NCBI RefSeq assembly: GCF_001013905.1
Contig: NZ_LN831790.1
Span: 3,610,001-3,674,000 of the forward strand
DNA length: 64,000 nucleotides
Direction: 5' to 3'
Origin: Streptomyces leeuwenhoekii
Lineage (GTDB): Bacteria; Actinomycetota; Actinomycetes; Streptomycetales; Streptomycetaceae
The notes under the pieces were generated by a model. That model saw only the letters and a list, made by a program, of their open reading frames with translations, searched no databases and was not told the DNA's origin. The translations under genes and the position numbers were made by a program. Within the stretch, counting starts at the first letter, position 1. Each line of letters starts with the position of its first letter. Shown one piece after another: positions 26,253-32,705 of this stretch.

Positions 26253-27470
26253 CTACCGCGCGGCGTCGGCCGCCTTCACCAGCGCCTCCTTGGTGACGGC
26301 GCCCGCGTAGACCTTGCCGTCCTCGGTGATCAGGGCGTTGACCAGGCGGGTCGTGAAGACCGTGCCCGAACCGAAGTCGCCCTTGACCTGGTCGCCGAAG
26401 GAGCCCAGGAAGCCGCCGAGGTCACCGCCCGCGGAGTCCGTGGGCAGCCCCTGGCCGCCGGTGTCGAAGGCGGCGACCGCGTTCCAGCCCTCGCCGACGA
26501 CCGTCAGGCCCCCGAGCCCCTCGGCCAGGTCCTCCTCGTGGCTCGGCCCGCGCTCCGGCGCCCCGGCCGCCGCGTCGCCCTCGGTGATCTTCGCGCCCTC
26601 GGGCGGGGTGAAGTCGAAGGTCGAGGCGGCCGGCTTGGCGAAGCTGACCTGCGTGAACCCGGCGTCCACGACGGCGGCGCCGCCCCCGGCCGGGGTGAGG
26701 GTGAACTTCAGCGGCACCCCGGTCTCCGCGTCCACGGCGACGCTGATCGCACCGACCGTGGAGCCTTCCTGCCGGGGCTTGATCAGCAGCTTGTAGGCGT
26801 CCCGGCCGGCGACCTGCGCGGTGCCGTCGACGGTCACGGACGTGGTGTCGTCGACCGCCTTCAGCGCCTCCTCGGTGAGCTCCCGGGGGGTGGCCGGTAT
26901 CTGCCGGTGCTCCTTCGTCCGCTCGTCGGCGGAGTCGGGGGCGGTGGCGTGGTAGACCTCGTTGGACGCGCTGTCGTACGCCCAGACGTCCTCGCCGTCG
27001 CGGATCAGGCTGTACTCGGCCGCGTTCTCCAGCACCGACAGCCTCTGCCGGTCCGGCCCGTCGACCGCGACCCGCAGCGTGTGCGTGCCGGACACCAGCT
27101 CGGTGAGTTTGGCCGACGGGTCCGCGGCGGAGCCGCCGTCGCCCTGCCCCGGGGAGCCGGAGGCCATGCGGCCCGCCATCCCGCCCGCGAGGCCGCCCAG
27201 GTCCGGCAGCCCGAGGTCCGTGCTGATCTTCACCGTGCCGGACAGCCGCTGGGTGTCCGACGCCGCCGTCTTCTCGATGAGCTGCTGCGCCGTGATGTCC
27301 GGGAGATCGGGATCGCCGGAGTCGGCGAGCGCCGGGACGAGCCCGATCGTCGCCGCCGCGACCCCCGTCACCGCGACCGGGACGGCGTACCGCGCGGCCC
27401 TTCGCCGCCGGGTACCCCGTTCCCGGGGCTGTGCCGCGGTCGTGCTGTCGTCGGATGCGTACGGTGCCAT
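26253..27470 (-). CDS. LolA-like secreted/membrane-anchored lipoprotein-carrier-fold protein
   Basis: The 405-residue protein has a basic N-terminus (RERGTRRRRAARYAV), then a signal or anchor helix (about 29-48) ending in PALADSG. The rest is extracellular. The fold resembles LolA/LppX-type half-barrels: SDTQRLSGTVKISTDLGLP, then YSLIRDGEDVWAYDSASNEV and GRDAYKLLIKPRQEGSTVG, then FDFTPPEGAKI. This matches the group annotated as outer membrane lipoprotein carrier in actinobacteria, which have no LolB. It heads an operon with an ABC exporter, so it may shuttle or sense a lipid or lipoprotein at the membrane surface. The ATG at 27470 has GGAGG ten bases upstream. Confidence 0.85.
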   Translation of the reverse strand: MAPYASDDSTTAAQPRERGTRRRRAARYAVPVAVTGVAAATIGLVPALADSGDPDLPDITAQQLIEKTAASDTQRLSGTVKISTDLGLPDLGGLAGGMAGRMASGSPGQGDGGSAADPSAKLTELVSGTHTLRVAVDGPDRQRLSVLENAAEYSLIRDGEDVWAYDSASNEVYHATAPDSADERTKEHRQIPATPRELTEEALKAVDDTTSVTVDGTAQVAGRDAYKLLIKPRQEGSTVGAISVAVDAETGVPLKFTLTPAGGGAAVVDAGFTQVSFAKPAASTFDFTPPEGAKITEGDAAAGAPERGPSHEEDLAEGLGGLTVVGEGWNAVAAFDTGGQGLPTDSAGGDLGGFLGSFGDQVKGDFGSGTVFTTRLVNALITEDGKVYAGAVTKEALVKAADAAR

Positions 27471-27541
27471 GTGTGCCCTACCTCCGTGGCCGGCGGCGGC
27501 TGGCCGTGTCGTGTCCTCGCGTGGTGTGTCCTCGCACCGGT

Positions 27542-27578
27542 CTCACCGTGAGCCGCCATTCTCACCCGAATCGGTGAG
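27542..27578. promoter_or_regulatory. CTCACC/GGTGAG repeats upstream of the LolA-like operon
   Basis: CTCACCG (27542-27548) and CGGTGAG (27572-27578) are inverted, and inside them CTCACC CGAATC GGTGAG (27561-27578) forms a tighter 6-bp stem. They lie 70-110 bases upstream of the LolA-like start and are a candidate operator. Confidence 0.4.
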
Positions 27579-27670
27579 GAGTGGTGATGTCCGCGATCCC
27601 CATCTGACCAAATCGGACAAGCGGATTCGTCAGACTGCGGACTCAACTCCGCCTACTGCTGCGGTATGAC

Positions 27671-27747
27671 ACGAGAGGGCTCCGGCACCCCCGTCCAGTA
27701 GGGGACGCGCCGCCCGGCCGGCCCTGGCCCCGGCCAGGGCCTCTCGT
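27671..27747. terminator. Strong nested hairpin downstream of polyprenyl synthase
   Basis: GGCCCTGGCC (27720-27729) and GGCCAGGGCC (27732-27741) form a perfect 10-bp stem with a CC loop. Flanking ACGAGAGG (27671-27678) pairs with CCTCTCGT (27740-27747), a competing longer-range arm. TTTGG follows on the plus strand. It can stop transcription from either side. Confidence 0.6.
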
Positions 27748-27755
27748 TTGGATCA

Positions 27756-27778
27756 TGCCGGGCTCGCGGGGCCCGGCA
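27756..27778 (-). terminator. Hairpin after the polyprenyl synthase gene
   Basis: TGCCGGGC (27756-27763) pairs exactly with GCCCGGCA (27771-27778) around a 7-base loop, 117 bases past the stop of the minus-strand gene. Together with the next hairpin it should insulate the LolA-like operon. Confidence 0.5.
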
Positions 27779-27894
27779 CCATGCCTCGCCGCGTTGTCGT
27801 CGGTTGCCATGGCGCCGCCATGGCGCCCTCCTCCGCCTTGCGATGCACGGCACCAGACCCGCTCCCTGATCCGGCCTGATGCAAACGGAAGACC

Positions 27895-28905
27895 CTAACC
27901 GGCCCGGTGCACCACCGCGTCGCACAGCTCCACCAGCGCCGCCTTCGCCTCGCACTCCGGCAGCGGGGCGAGCGCGGCGCGCGCGTCCTCGGCGTAGCGC
28001 ACGGTGTCCCGGCGGGCCTGCTCCAGCGCCGGATGGACGCGCAGCAGGCGCAGCGCCTCCGCGTGCCGCTCGTCGTCGGTCAGGTCGGAGTCGAGCAGCT
28101 CGCACAGGGCGCGGTCCTCGGCCAGCCCCAGCCGGGCCGCCCGCTCCCGCAGCCGGAGCACGGGCAGGGTCGCGATGCCCTCGCGCAGGTCCGTCCCCGG
28201 CGTCTTGCCCGACTCGCGGGAGTCGGAGGCGATGTCCAGCACGTCGTCCGCGAGCTGGAAGGCGACGCCGAGCCGCTCGCCGTACTGGGTCAGCACGTCC
28301 ACGTGCGTCTCGTCGGCGCCGGACATCATCGCGCCGAACCGGCAGGAGACGGCGACCAGCGAGCCCGTCTTGCCGCCGAGGACGTCGAGGTAGTGCTCGA
28401 CCGGGTCCCGCCCGTCCTGCGGTCCGGCCGTCTCCAGGATCTGCCCGGTGACCAGCCGCTCGAACGCCAGGGCCTGGACGCGGACCGCCTCCGGGCCGAG
28501 GTCGGCGAGGATCTGCGAGGCCCGCGCGAACAGGAAGTCGCCGGTGAGGACCGCCACCGAATTGCCCCAGCGGCTGTTGGCGCTGGCGACCCCGCGCCGC
28601 ACCGCGGCCTCGTCCATCACGTCGTCGTGGTACAGCGTCGCCAGGTGGGTCAGCTCGACGACGACGGCCGAGGGCACGATGCCCGGGGCGTACGGGTCGC
28701 CGAACTGGGCCGCGAGCATCACCAGCAGCGGGCGGAAGCGCTTCCCGCCCGCCCGTACCAGGTGCTGGGCGGCCTCTGTGATGAACGGCACTTCACTTTT
28801 GGTTGCCTCAAGCAACCCTTCCTCGACAGCCGTCAGTCCGGCCTGGACATCGGCTTCCAGTGCCTGGTCCCGCACGCTCAGCCCGAACGGCCCGACGACG
28901 GTCAC
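27895..28905 (-). CDS. Long-chain polyprenyl diphosphate synthase
   Basis: This trans-isoprenyl synthase has 336 residues and is probably the heptaprenyl/octaprenyl-type enzyme for menaquinone side chains. The first Asp-rich motif is YHDDVMDEA near residue 92 and the second is QLADDVLDIA near residue 219. GGKRFRPLL near residue 53 binds diphosphate. The residues just before the first motif are small (ATLYH), which fits a long product. GTG at 28905 follows GACAGGAGACCCCTC. A good HrdB-type promoter lies just upstream, leaving a leader of about 15 bases. Its place between two complex I gene sets, whose acceptor in streptomycetes is menaquinone, supports the role; an exact chain length cannot be read. 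Confidence 0.9.
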   Translation of the reverse strand: MTVVGPFGLSVRDQALEADVQAGLTAVEEGLLEATKSEVPFITEAAQHLVRAGGKRFRPLLVMLAAQFGDPYAPGIVPSAVVVELTHLATLYHDDVMDEAAVRRGVASANSRWGNSVAVLTGDFLFARASQILADLGPEAVRVQALAFERLVTGQILETAGPQDGRDPVEHYLDVLGGKTGSLVAVSCRFGAMMSGADETHVDVLTQYGERLGVAFQLADDVLDIASDSRESGKTPGTDLREGIATLPVLRLRERAARLGLAEDRALCELLDSDLTDDERHAEALRLLRVHPALEQARRDTVRYAEDARAALAPLPECEAKAALVELCDAVVHRAG

Positions 28906-28926
28906 GAGGGGTCTCCTGTCTGCTGG

Positions 28927-28955
28927 TGTCTACTGCCGCTTACACGGTTTGTCGA
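28927..28955 (-). promoter_or_regulatory. HrdB-type promoter of the polyprenyl synthase gene
   Basis: The minus strand reads TCGACA (28955-28950), a 17-base spacer, then TAGACA (28932-28927). This matches five of six positions in each hexamer of the TTGACA/TAGACT consensus. The start point would be about 28920, giving a very short leader that just includes the ribosome site. Confidence 0.7.
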
Positions 28956-29004
28956 TAGGTCGCTGCCATCACTCAACTCAGCGTATCCGGTCACGTTTCG
29001 ATCA

Positions 29005-29041
29005 CCGATAGCGCCCACCGTTACAGGACGGTCGCTATCGG
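29005..29041. repeat. Inverted repeat upstream of the polyprenyl synthase promoter
   Basis: CCGATAGCG (29005-29013) and CGCTATCGG (29033-29041) are perfect inverted arms. Inside, ACCG (29017-29020) and CGGT (29029-29032) continue the stem after a three-base bulge. It lies about 50 bases upstream of the -35 box and may be an operator. Confidence 0.7.
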
Positions 29042-29177
29042 ACCATGACCGGCATGCTTTTGATCAGCCGATATGAGCAGACATGAACCGGCACCCCTGA
29101 GCCGACACGGCGCGCCGAAACCGGCCCGAAGATCGCACCACCGCGACCAACGCCCGGCCCCAGGGGAACGTCACCCA

Positions 29178-29300
29178 CCCGGCACCCACCTCCCCGTCGC
29201 ACCCCCCCCCCCCTCCCCGTCGCACCCCACTTCCGCCTCCCCGTCGCGCCCCTTCCGCCCCCCTCCTCCACCTCCCCCTTCCACCTCCCGGGACGCCCCG
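29178..29300. repeat. Polypyrimidine tract with repeated CTCCCCGTCGC units
   Basis: The plus strand is almost purine-free. The word CTCCCCGTCGCACCCC recurs with changes (near 29189, 29213 and 29238), and a 12-base C run sits at 29202-29213. The minus strand is correspondingly G-rich with many GGGG runs, so it could form G-quadruplexes or a triplex. Confidence 0.8.
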
Positions 29301-29548
29301 CCCGTCGCACCCCGGCCGGCCCCCTCCTCAGGAGTGGGCGTTTGAGCGCCAGTTGGCCATATTGCCCGATTTGCCACTCTTCTCATCACCAGTGAGTTGG
29401 CTCACGCGTCACACGCGGCGCACCGCCATCGCCCGCTCGCCGCCGACCCGTTGCCCCGTAAGCCAGTTGAGCCCGGAACCCCGTAAAGGATCAAGCACCT
29501 CAAACGCCCCGGTTCAAGGTCAACAGGCCCTATAGGTGATTCCTGCAC

Positions 29549-29578
29549 TTGTTTCGGACATGTGCCCTCGCATACGTT
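29549..29578 (+). promoter_or_regulatory. Putative promoter of the riboswitch-controlled transglycosylase-like gene
   Basis: TTGTTT (29549-29554), an 18-base spacer, and TACGTT (29573-29578) give a moderate vegetative-type match. Transcription would start near 29585, directly before the riboswitch, which is the main support for the call. Confidence 0.4.
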
Positions 29579-29591
29579 CCCGGCCTGTCGG

Positions 29592-29783
29592 GCGGACGCC
29601 TAATCCTGCCGCCGCCCGGACGCACCCACATCGACCGACCAACTCACGCACGGCAGGAGCGGGGGACCCAGGTAAGTCGCCGCGCCGGACACCACACCGG
29701 AGCGGCTCGGGGTGAAGCCGTGCCCGTCAGGGCCACGGCCGGGCACCTCCCGCCCGAACCCGACAGCTCACCTCGCAGGCGGC
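29592..29783 (+). ncRNA. ydaO/yuaA (c-di-AMP) riboswitch
   Basis: The conserved blocks of this riboswitch class occur in the right order: CCTAATCCTGCCG near 29599, GCGGGGGACCCAGGTAAG near 29659, CTCGGGGTGAAGCCG near 29706, TCAGGGCCACGG near 29727, and CCCGAACCCGACAGCTCACC near 29752-29771, followed by TCGCAGGCGGC. The class binds cyclic di-AMP and switches gene expression off when it is abundant. In actinobacteria it usually precedes cell-wall hydrolase genes, as here. Confidence 0.93.
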
Positions 29784-29799
29784 AGGAGAGGACATCGTC

Positions 29800-30291
29800 A
29801 TGCGCGCAACCGGTCTCCGCCGGCACGCCACCACCGCCCGACTCGCCCGCAAGCTGGCCCTCGTCGGCACGGGCGCCGCCGTACTCGCCCTGCCGCTCGT
29901 CGGCGCCACCAGCGCTTCCGCGGCCACCCCGGCCGCCGCGACGACGGCCACCACCGCGGCCGCCCCGTACACCGACAACCTCGACGGCTGGATCCGGCAG
30001 TCGCTCGACATCATGGCCCAGCACGGGATCCCGGGGACCTACGACGGCATCCACCGCAACGTCATCCGGGAGTCGTCCGGCAACCCGTACGCCATCAACA
30101 ACTGGGACTCCAACGCCGCCGCGGGCACCCCGTCCAAGGGTCTGCTCCAGGTCATCGACCCGACGTTCCAGGCCTACCACGTGCCCGGGACCTCGTGGGA
30201 CCCGTACGACCCGGTCGCGAACATCACCGCCGCCTGCAACTACGCGGCCCACCGGTACGGCTCGATCGACAACGTCTTCGGACCGTACTGA
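29800..30291 (+). CDS. Secreted transglycosylase-SLT-like cell-wall hydrolase
   Basis: This exported protein has 163 residues. A long basic N-terminus (RRHATTARLARKLA) and a hydrophobic segment end in ATSASAATP, a likely signal-peptidase site near residue 42. After a short Ala/Thr linker, one SLT domain spans about 58-163, with the catalytic Glu in IRESSGNPYAINNWDS and the following SKGLLQVIDPTFQAY, which is standard for family-1 lytic transglycosylases. It ends AACNYAAHRYGSIDNVFGPY. The ATG at 29800 has AGGAGAGGA upstream. Expression is under a ydaO riboswitch, tying wall remodelling to c-di-AMP. Confidence 0.93.
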   Translation: MRATGLRRHATTARLARKLALVGTGAAVLALPLVGATSASAATPAAATTATTAAAPYTDNLDGWIRQSLDIMAQHGIPGTYDGIHRNVIRESSGNPYAINNWDSNAAAGTPSKGLLQVIDPTFQAYHVPGTSWDPYDPVANITAACNYAAHRYGSIDNVFGPY

Positions 30292-30298
30292 CCCACCG

Positions 30299-30322
30299 GC
30301 GCGGCGGTCGGCGAAGCCGCGC
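30299..30322 (+). terminator. Hairpin after the transglycosylase-like gene
   Basis: GCGCGGC (30299-30305) pairs with GCCGCGC (30316-30322) around a 10-base loop, eight bases after the stop codon. The convergent HAD gene ends at 30378, so it may serve both units. Confidence 0.5.
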
Positions 30323-30377
30323 TCCCGGCCGGCACCGGGTGACCGGGCCGCCGGCCGGACCGGGCCGCCGAACGGCC

Positions 30378-31196
30378 CTACCGAACCGCGCTGGCGGAAA
30401 ACAGTCGTTCGAGGACGACGGCGATGCCGTCGTCCTCGTTCGACGTCGTGACCTCGTCGGCGACCGCCTTGAGGTCGGGGTGGGCGTTGGCCATCGCGAC
30501 ACCGCGCGCCGCCCAGTCGAACATCGGGATGTCGTTGGGCATGTCCCCGAAGGCGATGGTCTGCCACGGGCTCAGGCCCAGGCGCGCGGCGGCCAGCGCG
30601 AGCCCGGTCGCCTTGGTGACGCCGCACGGCTGGAGTTCCACGGTGCCGGGCCCCGACATCGTGACCGTCGCCAGCGAGCCGACCACCGCGCGGGCCGTCG
30701 CCGCCAACTCGTCGTCGGACAGCTCGGCGTGGCGCAGCAGCACCTTGCTGATGGGCGCGCGCCACAGGTCGTCACGCCGGTCGATCCGTACCGCGGGCAG
30801 GGTCGGGTGCGGCATCAGGTACCCGGGCTCGATGAGGGTCAGCCCGTCGATGCCGTCCTGGTCGACGGCGGCGTAGACCTGCCCCACCTCCGCCTCGATC
30901 TTGCCGAGCGCGGTCTCGGCCAGTTCCCGGTCCAGCGTGACCGACCACAGCAGGCGGTCGGCACCGGCGTCGTAGAGCTGCGCGCCCTGCCCGCACACCG
31001 CCAGCCCGGTGCAGCCGAGGTCCTCGAGCAGCGACCGCACCCTCGGCGCCGGGCGGCCCGTGACCACCAGATGCCGGGCCCCGGCCTCGGCCGCCCGCGC
31101 GAGGGCCGCGCGCGACCGGTCGGAGACGGTGTCGTCGCCGCGCAACAGCGTTCCGTCCAGGTCAGTGGCGATGAGTGCATATGCAGAGCGGTCCAT
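30378..31196 (-). CDS. Cof/YidA-type HAD hydrolase (subfamily IIB)
   Basis: This soluble phosphatase has 272 residues. HAD motif I is ATDLDGTLL near residue 10, motif II is VVTGRP near 44, the motif III Lys is in ITKATG-like VTKATGLALA near 194, and motif IV is FGDMPNDIPMF near 215. The C2-type cap lies between motifs II and III. Family members act on sugar phosphates, flavin precursors or pyridoxal phosphate; the substrate here is unknown. The ATG is at 31196. The gene is divergent from the glycan locus and convergent with the transglycosylase-like gene. Confidence 0.92.
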   Translation of the reverse strand: MDRSAYALIATDLDGTLLRGDDTVSDRSRAALARAAEAGARHLVVTGRPAPRVRSLLEDLGCTGLAVCGQGAQLYDAGADRLLWSVTLDRELAETALGKIEAEVGQVYAAVDQDGIDGLTLIEPGYLMPHPTLPAVRIDRRDDLWRAPISKVLLRHAELSDDELAATARAVVGSLATVTMSGPGTVELQPCGVTKATGLALAAARLGLSPWQTIAFGDMPNDIPMFDWAARGVAMANAHPDLKAVADEVTTSNEDDGIAVVLERLFSASAVR

Positions 31197-31510
31197 GATC
31201 AGAGAATACGGACCACACGCCCCGTGGCTTCACCGTCGAACCGGCCGATCCGTACGGCCCCCCGGCACGCCCGCGGGCGGCTGACAGCGGGCCGTACGGC
31301 CATCGGACGGGCCGTGTCCGCCGTCAACCGGAACAGGCTCCGGAGCCCCGGGGAGAGGGAACCGGATGTCCGAAAACTGACGCATCACCGGCTGCGCACC
31401 GTTGGGGGCCTCTGCACCGGTTGGCAACAACATCGTCCGCTACCTACCGTCCGGGCGGGCTCGGCGGTACCGTCCCTTGTGTCCAGGGGGGACTTGATCG
31501 GGGGGTCAGG
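31197..31510. other. Divergent spacer between HAD gene and glycan locus
   Basis: No gene is supported. It contains an 11-bp perfect inverted repeat (31250-31260 / 31289-31299) and a weak promoter candidate on the plus strand, TTGGCA (31421-31426) with CTACCG (31444-31449) at a 17-base spacing, about 60 bases before the first gene of the glycan locus. Confidence 0.5.
31250..31299. repeat. Inverted repeat CCGTACGGCCC..GGGCCGTACGG
   Basis: CCGTACGGCCC (31250-31260) is matched perfectly by GGGCCGTACGG (31289-31299), with 28 bases between. Each arm contains the palindrome CCGTACGG, so a dimeric regulator could bind both halves. It lies about 55-100 bases upstream of the HAD start and 210-260 bases before the glycan locus. 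Confidence 0.8.
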
Positions 31511-32593
31511 TTGAGCAGCGGACGCGTGCGTGTGCTGAGGCCACAGGAGCTGGACGAGGGGGAGCGGCGGCACTGGCGGGAACTGCGCGCGAAGTCCTCG
31601 GCACCGCGGAACCCGTTCATGGAGCCGGAGTTCACCGCCGCCGTCGGCCTGGTACGGCCCCGGGCACGGGTGGCGGTGGTCTACGAGGGCGGTGAGGCGG
31701 CCGGTTTCCTGCCGCACGAGCGGGGGCCGTTCGGCCAGGGCCGGGCGATCGGGCTCGGCGTGTCCGACTGCCAGGGCGCGGTGGCGCGCCAGGGCCTGCG
31801 GGTGGACTGCCGCGAACTTCTGCGGGCCTGCGCGCTGTCCAGCTTCTTCTTCGACAACCTCCAGGCGGAGCAAGGGCTGTTGGCGCCGTACGCCGCCGAG
31901 GAGCACCCCGCGTACGTCATCGACGTGGTCCGGGGGTACGCGGCCTACGAGTGCGGTCTGCGCGCCCGGTCGCCCAAGTTCCTCAAGGGCACGCTCGCCA
32001 AGGAACGCCGGCTCGGCCGCCAGGTCGGGGAGGTGCGGTTCGTCTTCGACGAGCGGGACCCGGCCGCGCTGCGCACGCTCATGGCGTGGAAGTCGGCGCA
32101 GTACCGCCGTACGGGCCGCCGGGACCGCTTCGCCCGGGAATGGATCACCCGGCTCGTCGGGGGGCTGGCCGGGACCCGGGCAGCGCAGTGCAGCGGCACC
32201 CTGTCCGTGCTCTACGCCGGGGGCCGGCCGGTCGCCGCCCACTTCGGGCTGCGCTCGGCGTCGGTGCTGGCCTGCTGGTTCCCCGCGTACGACCCGCGGT
32301 TCGCGAAGTACTCGCCGGGACTGGTGCTGCATCTGCGGATGGCCGAGGCCGCGGCGGCGCACGGCATCGGCCTGCTCGACCTGGGGCGGGGCCGGGCCGA
32401 GTACAAGGACGCGCTGAAGACGGGCGAGCTGCCCGTGTACGAAGGCGCGGTGACCCGCCGGGGCACGGGTGCCGCGCTGCACTGGCTGGCCCGCGAACCG
32501 GCACGCCGGGCCCAGGGTTTCGTGCGGAGCCGACCGCGGCTGGCCTCCCTGGCGGCACGCTCGCTGAAGAGCGCGGCGCGGCTGCGCCGGTAA
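31511..32593 (+). CDS. GNAT/FemAB-like acyltransferase of the glycan locus
   Basis: This 360-residue protein has the double-GNAT layout of the BcsL/CelD-like acetyltransferase group (Acetyltransf_6) and FemAB. The second half contains FLKGTLAKERRLGRQVGEVR, then TLMAWKSAQYRRTGRRDRF, GTLSVLYAGGRPVAAHFGLR and LLDLGRGRAEYKDALKTG, all typical of the group. A TTG start at 31511 (LSSGRVRVLRP) has GGGGGG five bases upstream; GTG at 31526 is an alternative. It opens the glycan locus and may acylate or aminoacylate a surface polymer or a nucleotide sugar. The donor is not predictable. Confidence 0.8.
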   Translation: MSSGRVRVLRPQELDEGERRHWRELRAKSSAPRNPFMEPEFTAAVGLVRPRARVAVVYEGGEAAGFLPHERGPFGQGRAIGLGVSDCQGAVARQGLRVDCRELLRACALSSFFFDNLQAEQGLLAPYAAEEHPAYVIDVVRGYAAYECGLRARSPKFLKGTLAKERRLGRQVGEVRFVFDERDPAALRTLMAWKSAQYRRTGRRDRFAREWITRLVGGLAGTRAAQCSGTLSVLYAGGRPVAAHFGLRSASVLACWFPAYDPRFAKYSPGLVLHLRMAEAAAAHGIGLLDLGRGRAEYKDALKTGELPVYEGAVTRRGTGAALHWLAREPARRAQGFVRSRPRLASLAARSLKSAARLRR

Positions 32594-32697
32594 CGGCCCA
32601 GGACCGGGGAGAGAGCGGCGGACGGCCCACGGCCGGGGAGGGGACGGCGGACGCATGACCGAGAGCGGACGGCCCAGGGCCGGGGAGGGGACGGCGG
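32593..32697. repeat. Three degenerate copies of a ~29-bp unit ending before start codons
   Basis: ACGGCCCAGGACCGGGGAGA, ACGGCCCACGGCCGGGGAGG and ACGGCCCAGGGCCGGGGAGG begin copies at 32593, 32622 and 32669. The last two continue identically through GGACGGCGGACGCATGA, so each supplies a ribosome site and an ATG (32655 and 32702). The copies are 47-50 bp apart. Confidence 0.9.
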
Positions 32698-32705
32698 ACG
32701 CATGA
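32655..32705 (+). CDS. 16-codon mini-ORF coupled to the GT2 gene
   Basis: ATG at 32655 gives MTESGRPRAGEGTADA and stops with TGA at 32703-32705. That stop overlaps the ATG of the glycosyltransferase gene as ATGA. The same GGGGAGGGGACGGCGGACGC ribosome region precedes both ATGs because the segment is tandemly duplicated. It may only be a by-product, or it may act as a leader peptide that sets GT2 translation by coupling. The peptide itself resembles nothing I recognise. Confidence 0.45.
   Translation: MTESGRPRAGEGTADA

Larger units (their letters stand above)
27471..27894. other. Spacer between polyprenyl synthase and LolA-like gene
   Basis: No gene is supported. The half next to the LolA-like start has repeats of CTCACC/GGTGAG (27542-27547, 27561-27566, 27573-27578) and an imperfect palindrome TCTGAC..GTCAGA (27603-27634), probably promoter or operator elements. 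The other half holds strong hairpins at 27671-27747 and 27756-27778. A direct repeat of GCCATGGCGCC lies at 27806-27827. Confidence 0.6.
28906..29799. other. Large spacer between polyprenyl synthase and the transglycosylase-like gene
   Basis: No gene is supported in the 894 bases. In order it contains the synthase promoter (28927-28955), a strong inverted repeat (29005-29041), a C-rich polypyrimidine tract on the plus strand (about 29178-29300, with 12 consecutive C at 29202-29213), a less GC-rich stretch (29345-29520) with no clear element, a putative promoter (29549-29578), and the ydaO riboswitch (29592-29783). Confidence 0.7.

Noticed and set aside
29073..29345. Pro/Ser/His-rich 90-codon frame in the polypyrimidine tract
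   Set aside because: The composition follows directly from the C-rich repeat; no start signal, no similarity, and it sits in a regulatory region.
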